Source of the DNA: Brevibacterium sp. S111 | GTDB taxonomy: Bacteria; Actinomycetota; Actinomycetes; Actinomycetales; Brevibacteriaceae | Direction: 5' to 3' | Assembly: GCF_004745075.1 (NCBI RefSeq) | Contig: NZ_RHFH01000011.1 | Location: forward strand, 1 to 64,000 | Length of the DNA: 64,000 nt | Translations under genes and position numbers: made by a program | Part shown: positions 51,043 through 57,605 of the stretch, in pieces | Numbering within the stretch: the stretch's first letter is position 1 | Layout of the letters: every line of letters begins with the position of its first letter | The notes under the pieces: model-generated | What the model saw: only the letters and a program-made list of their open reading frames with translations | Told to the model about the DNA's origin: nothing | Database searches by the model: none

Positions 51043-52803
51043 TCAGGCCTGACGGTCCCGAGCGGCGCGATTGACCGCCGAGACGACGGCTTTGAGCGAG
51101 GCCTTCGTGATGTTCGGGTGGAGCCCTGCACCCCAGACGACACGGTCCTCGACGGCGAGTTCGACGTAGGCGGCGGCCATGGCGTCGGCACCGGAGCCGA
51201 TGGCGTGCTCGGTGTAGTCCTGGAGTCTGATGTCGACGTCGAAGTTCTCGACGAGGATCTTCACGAGCGCATCGATCGGGCCTTTGCCGTGACCTTCGTA
51301 GGTGCGTTCCTGACCGTCGACGATGAGGTCGACCTCGACGCGTTCGGACGGGCCGGATTCGCCGACGGTGCCCGAGTCCGTGCGCAGGCCCACGATCTGG
51401 AAGCGGCCCCAAGCCTTGTCTTCATCGTCGGAGGGCAGGTACTCATAGTTGAAGATCTTGCGGATCTCCTCGGCGTTGACCTCGCCCCCGCCCTCGGTGT
51501 GCATCTGCACGGCGCGGGAGAATTCGACCTGCATCCGACGCGGCAGGTCAAGACCGTACTCGCTCTTGAGCAGGTAGGTCACGCCGCCCTTGCCGGACTG
51601 CGAGTTCACGCGGATGATCGCCTCGTAGGAACGGCCCAGGTCCTTCGGGTCGACCGGCAGGTAGGGCATGTCCCATTCCATGAGGTCGACGGGTGTGCCC
51701 TGGGCGTTCGCCTTCTTCTCCCGATCGGCGAAGGCCTTGTTGATCGCATCCTGGTGCGAACCGGAGAACGAGGTGAACACGAGGTCGCCGCCGTAGGGGT
51801 GGCGTTCGTGGACACCGATCTGGTTGCATTCGGTGACGGTGTGGATGACCTCGTCGATGTCGGAGAAGTCGAGTTCCGGATCCACGCCCTGGGTGTAGAG
51901 GTTGAGCGCGACGGTCACGAGGTCGAGGTTGCCGGTGCGCTCACCGTTGCCGAACAGGCAGCCTTCGATGCGGTCGGCGCCGGCCATCATGCCCAGTTCT
52001 GCGGCTGCGACACCGGTGCCCCGGTCGTTGTGCGGGTGCAGTGAGACGGCGACATCGTCGCGGTAGGGAATGTTGCGGCAGAACCATTCGATCTGGTCGG
52101 CGTAGGTGTTCGGGGTGCCGCGTTCGACGGTGGCGGGCAGGTTGACGACGGTTTCGCGCCCGGCGGCCGGCTGCCACACGTCGAGCACGGAGCCGACGAT
52201 GTCGAGAGCGAATTCGGGTTCGGTGTCGACGAAGATCTCCGGCGAGTACTGGTAGCCGAAGTCCGCATCGCCGAGCAGCGACTCCGCATGCTTCATCACC
52301 GCCTGCGTGCCCTGGAGCGCGATGTCACGGGTCTGATCGAAGCCGTCGCCGTCGAAGCCGAAGACGACTTTGCGGAAGACCGGAGCCGTCGCGTTGTAGA
52401 GGTGCACGGTGGGCATCTTCGCGCCGACGAGGGACTCGACGGTGCGTTCGATGAGATCCTCACGAGCCTGTGTGAGAACGGAGATCCTGACATCGTCGGG
52501 GATCGCGTCCTGTTCGATGATCTCGCGGACGAAGTCGAAGTCGACCTGGCTGGCGGCGGGGAATCCGACCTCGATCTCCTTGAAGCCGAGCTTGACGAGG
52601 AGGTCGAACATCTTGCGTTTGCGGTCCGGGGTCATCGGGTCGATGAGGGCCTGATTGCCGTCGCGCAGATCCGTGCTCAGCCAGCGGGGGGCCTTGCGGA
52701 TGAGCTGATCGGGCCAGGTGCGATCGCGCATATCGAGGGCGATGCGGTCCTGGAAGGACTTGTATTTGCCGAACGGCATGGGAGAAGGCTTCTGCAGTTT
52801 CAT
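51043..52803 (-). CDS. leuA: 2-isopropylmalate synthase (long actinobacterial type)
   Basis: This 586-residue enzyme carries out the first committed step of leucine synthesis, joining acetyl-CoA and 2-ketoisovalerate. Motifs are STDLRDGNQALIDPMTPDRK with a metal-binding Asp, VSLHPHNDRGTGVAAAELGM with the His pair region, and GCLFGNGERTGNLDLV. The last 150 residues form the LeuA dimer regulatory domain that binds leucine for feedback inhibition (DSGTVGESGPSERVEVDLIV). The ATG has an AGAGGA site. Upstream lies a leucine-rich leader peptide with a strong hairpin, so transcription attenuation by leucyl-tRNA supply is likely. Confidence 0.96.
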   Translation of the reverse strand: MKLQKPSPMPFGKYKSFQDRIALDMRDRTWPDQLIRKAPRWLSTDLRDGNQALIDPMTPDRKRKMFDLLVKLGFKEIEVGFPAASQVDFDFVREIIEQDAIPDDVRISVLTQAREDLIERTVESLVGAKMPTVHLYNATAPVFRKVVFGFDGDGFDQTRDIALQGTQAVMKHAESLLGDADFGYQYSPEIFVDTEPEFALDIVGSVLDVWQPAAGRETVVNLPATVERGTPNTYADQIEWFCRNIPYRDDVAVSLHPHNDRGTGVAAAELGMMAGADRIEGCLFGNGERTGNLDLVTVALNLYTQGVDPELDFSDIDEVIHTVTECNQIGVHERHPYGGDLVFTSFSGSHQDAINKAFADREKKANAQGTPVDLMEWDMPYLPVDPKDLGRSYEAIIRVNSQSGKGGVTYLLKSEYGLDLPRRMQVEFSRAVQMHTEGGGEVNAEEIRKIFNYEYLPSDDEDKAWGRFQIVGLRTDSGTVGESGPSERVEVDLIVDGQERTYEGHGKGPIDALVKILVENFDVDIRLQDYTEHAIGSGADAMAAAYVELAVEDRVVWGAGLHPNITKASLKAVVSAVNRAARDRQA

Positions 52804-52850
52804 GATTCCTCTATCTCAGTTTCTCAACGCTTGACCAGCATAGGAAGACT

Positions 52851-52888
52851 CCGCGACGAGTGTGCTGTATGTTCAGGACTCGTCGCGG
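52851..52888 (-). promoter_or_regulatory. Attenuator hairpin upstream of leuA
   Basis: On the minus strand CCGCGACGAG (52888-52879) pairs perfectly with CTCGTCGCGG (52860-52851) around an 18-nt loop. The first arm overlaps the last codons of the leader peptide, so ribosome position would decide whether it forms. No long T-run follows, so it may act through a different terminator structure or by blocking translation. Confidence 0.55.
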
Positions 52889-52917
52889 CAAGGAAGGAGG
52901 AGGATCCTGTGAGCCAC
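52873..52917 (-). CDS. leuA leader peptide
   Basis: This GTG-started frame of 14 codons encodes MAHRILLLPCRDES, with four consecutive branched-chain codons (ATC CTC CTC CTT). It ends 69 bp before leuA. A GGTGGG sequence just upstream is a possible ribosome-binding site. Leucine-rich leader peptides before leuA are known in actinobacteria. Stalling at the Leu codons would leave the first arm of the following hairpin open or covered according to leucine supply. Its shortness means that chance cannot be excluded, but the combination with a perfect stem in the right place is convincing. Confidence 0.6.
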   Translation of the reverse strand: MAHRILLLPCRDES

Positions 52918-52968
52918 GTGCCCACCGTAATCCGATCCTCGCCGTCCGTCACACCTTTGTCCACATCC

Positions 52969-53027
52969 TAAGACCACCGAGGCGGTCGCCGTGTTCGCGG
53001 ATCCGCTCGCTAAGACCACCGAGGCGG
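52969..53027. repeat. Two direct copies of an 18-bp motif containing CACCGAGGCGG
   Basis: CTAAGACCACCGAGGCGG occurs at 52968-52985 and again at 53010-53027, 42 bp apart, between the leuA leader and the next gene's stop codon. The 11-bp core also occurs in other intergenic places of the window. Confidence 0.85.
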
Positions 53028-53048
53028 CCCCGACCCGGCCGCATTCCC

Positions 53049-54263
53049 TCACTTGAGGAAGTCGACCGAGGCGCGGCGAACGTTGAATCCGACTCCGGAG
53101 TCGTCGGACTTGCATTCCATGCCCTCTTCGGTCGAGGTACAGGTCATTCCCTCGGCCGAGACCGAATCGCCGTATCCGAGAACGCGTGCGGCGCCTTCGG
53201 ACTCGGGCGCTTCGACACAGGAGAATCCCGCCCCTTCATTGTTCGCCACGACGATGGCGCCCCAGTCGTCGAGTCGGCAGTCATCGGGTTTCGCCGGAGG
53301 CGAGTAGTCGTAGTCCTTGATCATGCACCTCGCTCGTTCGGAGTCGATGGTGCAGGCGATGTTGCCCGACGGGGACGTGAAGGATTCCTCGGCCACCGGG
53401 GGTTCGGAGCTGCCCGAGTCGGTGGGTTCGGGTTCGTCGGTCTGGCCGATCGACGGCTGATCCGTGGGAGCAGCCGAGGTGTCTTCCGAACCCTGGGTGG
53501 CGTCCCAGGCGATGTAGCCGACGATGCCGAGGGCAAGGACCAGGGCGATCGCAGCGAGCACCCACAGCCAGGCGGGGACTTTCTTCGTCTCGGGCCGCTG
53601 CCCGTAGGGCCCACCGGGTCCACCGGGTCCGCCGTATCCGCCCGGGCCCCCAGGTCCGCCCTGGCCACCGGGCCCGCCCGGTCCGTAGCCGCTTCCTGCG
53701 GCATCGGCCGGCGCGGCAGCATAGGCGGGAGCGTATCCGGCCGGGGCAGGCTGCGGTCCGCTCGAAGACGGCGCCGGTCCGCCGGGAGGCGTCGCCGCAT
53801 TCGGCTGCGCAGCCGCACCCGCGTGTCCGGCCGCCCCGAATTCCTGTCCCCACTGACCCTGCTGCGGGTGAGCTTCGGTCTCGTATTCGGGTCCTGACGG
53901 TGCATCGGAGCTCGGCAGCGGGTTCCACTGCTTCGGCGCCGAGGCGGCTTCGGCAGCGGCGATGTCCTCGGAGTTCGCTTTGCGCGGCGCGGCCGGAAGC
54001 CCACCGGTTTCGTATCCGTCGGCAGCGGCGAGCTGGCGCAGCTCTTCGAGGCTGAGGACCTCGGTGGCGTCGGTGCCGTCGGATTCGACCATCGACCGCA
54101 GCCTCTGCAGTTCGGTCGGAGTCAGTGCTTGGGTGGAGCCATCCGCGGCCGCGGACTCGTCCTGGCCGATGAACAACTGCGTTGTGATCGACTCGGGAGA
54201 CTCCTCGGCCGGTTTCCGGCGCCCGGGGCGCGGAGGATGGTTCGGCACGGGTGGAATGCTCAT
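53049..54263 (-). CDS. Single-pass membrane protein with Gly/Pro-rich repeat and extracellular Cys-rich domain
   Basis: This is a 404-residue protein. Residues 1 to about 190 are cytoplasmic, Ala/Pro/Gln-rich and likely disordered. Residues 195-230 are a collagen-like GPGGPGG repeat. One transmembrane helix follows (WLWVLAAIALVLALGIVGYI, about 239-258). An acidic Ser/Thr/Glu/Pro linker then leads to an extracellular domain of about 100 residues that starts SPSGNIACTID and holds six cysteines, probably three disulfides. That domain resembles a small secreted domain of actinobacteria, but I cannot name it firmly. It is divergent from the L,D-transpeptidase lipoprotein gene, hinting at an envelope role. 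Confidence 0.75.
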   Translation of the reverse strand: MSIPPVPNHPPRPGRRKPAEESPESITTQLFIGQDESAAADGSTQALTPTELQRLRSMVESDGTDATEVLSLEELRQLAAADGYETGGLPAAPRKANSEDIAAAEAASAPKQWNPLPSSDAPSGPEYETEAHPQQGQWGQEFGAAGHAGAAAQPNAATPPGGPAPSSSGPQPAPAGYAPAYAAAPADAAGSGYGPGGPGGQGGPGGPGGYGGPGGPGGPYGQRPETKKVPAWLWVLAAIALVLALGIVGYIAWDATQGSEDTSAAPTDQPSIGQTDEPEPTDSGSSEPPVAEESFTSPSGNIACTIDSERARCMIKDYDYSPPAKPDDCRLDDWGAIVVANNEGAGFSCVEAPESEGAARVLGYGDSVSAEGMTCTSTEEGMECKSDDSGVGFNVRRASVDFLK

Positions 54264-54323
54264 GAGGTCATTTTCGCATAGTCACTACCCGGGAGTTCTC
54301 ATGTGGCATGAGATGATGGCCTC

Positions 54324-55190
54324 ATGTCCAATGGTGTCCACCGGCGCGCGGGCGTGTCTGCGATCCTCGCCTTCGCCCTGCTGCTCACCGCTTGCGGCGC
54401 TGATTCCGATGGCGGCGGCGAGTCCGATGCGACCGTCGATTCCACGGCTCTGGCCGCCCCGGCACAGCAGACGAGGGTCGGCGATTTCGCGGCCCCCGCG
54501 CAGGTCTCCCCGACCGGTGGCGACGCGAGTCACGCCTCGAACGCCTCCGGGTCGACCACGGATTCTGCTGCGGCCAGCACCGAGTCGAACGGTCCCGCCC
54601 ATGAGGTTCCCCTCCCGGGGCTCGCGCAGGAGTATGCGGACCAGATCCCCGAGGAGACGTCCCAGGTCCTCGTCGCCACGTCGGCCGATGCGCGCTCGGA
54701 GACGTCGACACTGAGTTTCTATGAGTTCGAGGGCAAGAAGTGGAAGAAGCTCAAGACGTTCACCACGCACAACGGCAGCAACGGCTGGCTGAAGGACCGC
54801 CATGAGGGCGACAAGACGAGTCCCATCGGCGTGTTCACTCTCAGCGACGCGGGCGGGTTCAAAGCCGACCCGGGCACGAAGCTGCCGTACACGCGAGACA
54901 TCCGTCTGCCCTCCTCGGCGACGGTGGCCTATGGTGCGGACTATAAGTCCGTGTTCGACTACATCATCGCCATCGACTACAACCGCAAGCCGGGGACTCC
55001 GCCCACGGACAAGACCCGTCCGATGGGCTGGGACAAGGGCGGCGGAATCTGGCTCCACCTCGATCATGATTCCGGCACCAATGGCTGTGTGACCCTCGAT
55101 GAGGCCGATCTCAAGTGGATCCTGCGCACCATCGATCCCGCCGATCACCCGCGCATCGCCATGGGCCCGGCGACCGAGCTGAAGAAGTAG
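54324..55190 (+). CDS. L,D-transpeptidase-like (YkuD fold) lipoprotein
   Basis: This 288-residue exported protein has a lipoprotein signal peptide ending in the lipobox LLTAC (Cys24). A Ser/Ala/Thr-rich linker of about 85 residues is followed by a YkuD-type catalytic domain. The region DKTSPIGVFTLSDAGGF and the active-site segment GIWLHLDHDSGTNGCVTL show the conserved His and Cys. Such enzymes make 3-3 cross-links in peptidoglycan or attach proteins to it. The Gly-Asn-type residues around the Cys differ slightly from the canonical HGT...SHGC motif, so a carboxypeptidase-like or other role is possible. Confidence 0.82.
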   Translation: MSNGVHRRAGVSAILAFALLLTACGADSDGGGESDATVDSTALAAPAQQTRVGDFAAPAQVSPTGGDASHASNASGSTTDSAAASTESNGPAHEVPLPGLAQEYADQIPEETSQVLVATSADARSETSTLSFYEFEGKKWKKLKTFTTHNGSNGWLKDRHEGDKTSPIGVFTLSDAGGFKADPGTKLPYTRDIRLPSSATVAYGADYKSVFDYIIAIDYNRKPGTPPTDKTRPMGWDKGGGIWLHLDHDSGTNGCVTLDEADLKWILRTIDPADHPRIAMGPATELKK

Positions 55191-55196
55191 CAGCCG

Positions 55197-55763
55197 GTGC
55201 CTCGCCTCGTCATCTCCCTCGTCCAATCGATCAACGGCTCGTTCGCGCAGGACGGCTGGTCGACCGGGGTGTCGACCGACACGGATTTCCGGAACTTCAT
55301 CGCTCTGCGTCGGCGCGCCTCGGCGCTCATCATCGACCGACGCACCGCTCTCAATCCCCAGCTGCCGGTCATCAACGCCCCAGGCAAGGCCCTCGAGCAC
55401 ACGCCGGTGCACGTGCTCACGGAGTCGGATCCGGCCCCTCTGGCCCGGCAGTTGGCCGAGATCGGTGTGGACTACCGTGCCCAGCAGTTCACCCCGGGCA
55501 CCATCGCCGAGGTGGTCGCCTCCTTGGCCACGCGCGCGGACACTCCGGCCGGTGAGGAGCTCATCGTCTGTGAGTCAGGCCCGAACCTCGCGTTCCGCCT
55601 GCTCGAACACCACCCGGGCGCTGAGCTGCTGCTGAGCATCAGCCCCCGGTACATCCACACCGAGGGCAGTCATTTCTCCCGTCTGCCGGCACAGATCGAT
55701 CTGCGGCTCATCGATGTCCGTGACGAGGACGATCAGGTCTTCCTCCGCTACCGCCGCGCCTGA
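55197..55763 (+). CDS. RibD C-terminal-like (pyrimidine reductase fold) protein
   Basis: This is a 188-residue protein with the dihydrofolate-reductase-like fold of the RibD C-terminal domain. It starts RLVISLVQSINGSFAQDGWS, has ALIIDRRTALNPQLPVINAP and the glycine motif EELIVCESGPNLAFRLLEH. A full RibD would also have a deaminase domain, absent here, so riboflavin synthesis is not implied; many actinobacteria have such lone reductases of unknown substrate. The GTG start is 6 bp past the L,D-transpeptidase stop, so the two probably share a transcript. Confidence 0.78.
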   Translation: MPRLVISLVQSINGSFAQDGWSTGVSTDTDFRNFIALRRRASALIIDRRTALNPQLPVINAPGKALEHTPVHVLTESDPAPLARQLAEIGVDYRAQQFTPGTIAEVVASLATRADTPAGEELIVCESGPNLAFRLLEHHPGAELLLSISPRYIHTEGSHFSRLPAQIDLRLIDVRDEDDQVFLRYRRA

Positions 55764-55819
55764 CTCGAGACATGTCGGTCGCGCCCGACCCAAGACAACA
55801 CAGTCTGCCGCGGCGAGTC

Positions 55820-56488
55820 TCATCCGTTCTCCCCACCGTGGTCCGGGCCGATCTCCGTGCTCACCTCGAAGCGGTCGGCACCGTCCACGATCGCGGCCGC
55901 GGCCGCGGCCACTTCGGCGAGTCCGATGGTCTCCACTCCCCCGGTGAGGTCGTTGCGGTCGTCGCCGCCGATGGGTGCCATGACCCGCAGTTCTCGGAAG
56001 TCCACCGTCGTCGATTCGGCGGCGGCGACCTCGATGAGCATCTTCTGCGCTGCCCCGAATACGCTGATCCCTCCGGAGCCGGGCAGGGCCTCGACGCTGG
56101 CGACGCCGTTGAACGCGAGATGAGTGAGGCGACCGGTACCCCGGTCTGCCGCCAGTCGCTCGGAGATCGCGCAGGCGGTGAAGTGTCCGCGCAGGTAGGC
56201 ATCGTAGTCGGTGTCGAACTTCGCGAGGCCGCGGTCGAGTACGGGTGTGTCCATGTACCACCCGCCGATCGCGGCGACGACGGCATCGACCGGTGGTGTC
56301 TTCGCGTCGGTGAGCTCGCTGATGACCTTGTCGGCGTCGTCCACCCACCGGGGCACCACCAGCGGCTGATAGCTCGTCTCGGCGGTGGGAGGCCGGCGCA
56401 CGATCCCGGTGATGCGGTGGTCGGAGCTGAGCAGCTTCGCGAGTCCCGTGCCGACGTGACCGGAGGCGCCGAAGAGGAGAATATGCAT
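55820..56488 (-). CDS. NAD(P)-binding short-chain dehydrogenase-like protein
   Basis: This 222-residue Rossmann-fold protein starts with the nucleotide motif LLFGASGHVGTGLAKLL. A DAVVAAIGGWYMD segment follows, then HLAFNGVASVEALPGSGG. It lacks a clear YxxxK catalytic pair, which places it among atypical SDR proteins (NAD(P)H-binding, NmrA-like). No partner gene suggests a substrate. The ATG directly precedes the Rossmann strand. Confidence 0.8.
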   Translation of the reverse strand: MHILLFGASGHVGTGLAKLLSSDHRITGIVRRPPTAETSYQPLVVPRWVDDADKVISELTDAKTPPVDAVVAAIGGWYMDTPVLDRGLAKFDTDYDAYLRGHFTACAISERLAADRGTGRLTHLAFNGVASVEALPGSGGISVFGAAQKMLIEVAAAESTTVDFRELRVMAPIGGDDRNDLTGGVETIGLAEVAAAAAAIVDGADRFEVSTEIGPDHGGENG

Positions 56489-56634
56489 GATGCGAGTCTA
56501 AGTCGCAGCCGACATCGGGGGCCATCGGCTCGCCTCCCGGTCGGATCGGTCCCGATCTCGTCACGATAGGCTTGCCGTAGACGTCTCACCCGTGACCGCA
56601 TCCCTTCCCGATCCTCTTCCCCACCGAAGGACCC

Positions 56635-57501
56635 ATGGCCGCACGCAGCGAACTCACCCGCCTCGAAGCCTTCCTCGACGCCTTCGCCGACCGGCTCCTC
56701 CCTCGCGCACCCGCCGGCATTCGGGAGTTCCTCGCCTTCGGGATCAAACAGGCGTGGGCGTGCCTGTTCGGCGGACTCATGCTCATCGCCATCATCGGCA
56801 CGTCCTGGCTCTATCCCGAGGACGCGGCACTGGCCGGCAACGACTTCCTCGTCATCCTCGCCGTCATCATCCAGATCGGCATGCTCGCCGCACGCCTGGA
56901 GACCGGGCGCGAACTCGTCGTCATCATCGTCTTCCACATCGTCGGCACGGGCATGGAGATCTTCAAAACCGCGGTCGGCTCGTGGAACTACGCCCCCGGC
57001 GGGTTCCTCCACATCGGCGCCGTCCCCCTGTTCACAGGCTTCATGTACGCCGCCGTCGGGTCCTATCTCGTCCGCGTCTATCGACTGTTCGACTTAAGCT
57101 TCACCCATTACCCGCCGAGGTGGCTCACCGCAGTCATCGCCGCCGCCATCTACCTCAACTTCTTCACTCATCACTTCATCATCGACCTCCGCCTGCTCCT
57201 CGTGGTTCTCACCGTCGTCGTCTTCTTCCGCTGTCGGATGCATTTCAGCGTTCACCGCACGACACTGTCGATGCCGGTGCTCCTGGCCTTCGTCCTCGTC
57301 GCCTTCTTCATCTGGTTGGCTGAGAACATCGGCACCGCGGCCGGGGCCTGGCTGTATCCGAGCCAGGACGACGGGTGGCATCTGGTGCCGCTGACGAAGC
57401 TCGTCGCCTGGTTCCTGCTCATGATGATCTCCGTCGTCCTCGTCACCTTCGTCCACAAACCGAAACCGCCTGAGACCGAGACGCCCGAGGCACACGGCTG
57501 A
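56635..57501 (+). CDS. DUF817 family membrane protein
   Basis: This 288-residue integral membrane protein has about seven helices. The N-terminal REFLAFGIKQAWACLFGGLM and the central VGTGMEIFKTAVGSWNYAPG are hallmarks of DUF817. A loop NIGTAAGAWLYPSQDDGWHL follows near the end, then a final helix and a Pro/Glu-rich tail. The function of the family is unknown. The ATG has a GAAGGA site. Confidence 0.85.
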   Translation: MAARSELTRLEAFLDAFADRLLPRAPAGIREFLAFGIKQAWACLFGGLMLIAIIGTSWLYPEDAALAGNDFLVILAVIIQIGMLAARLETGRELVVIIVFHIVGTGMEIFKTAVGSWNYAPGGFLHIGAVPLFTGFMYAAVGSYLVRVYRLFDLSFTHYPPRWLTAVIAAAIYLNFFTHHFIIDLRLLLVVLTVVVFFRCRMHFSVHRTTLSMPVLLAFVLVAFFIWLAENIGTAAGAWLYPSQDDGWHLVPLTKLVAWFLLMMISVVLVTFVHKPKPPETETPEAHG

Positions 57502-57605
57502 CCGTCCCGCGACCGACACTCCTGTCGAAAACGTCGATACCCCCGGTCAGGACGGTCGACACTGATACTGTGAACCGAAGGATCTTGGACGGCCGAAGGA
57601 GACTC

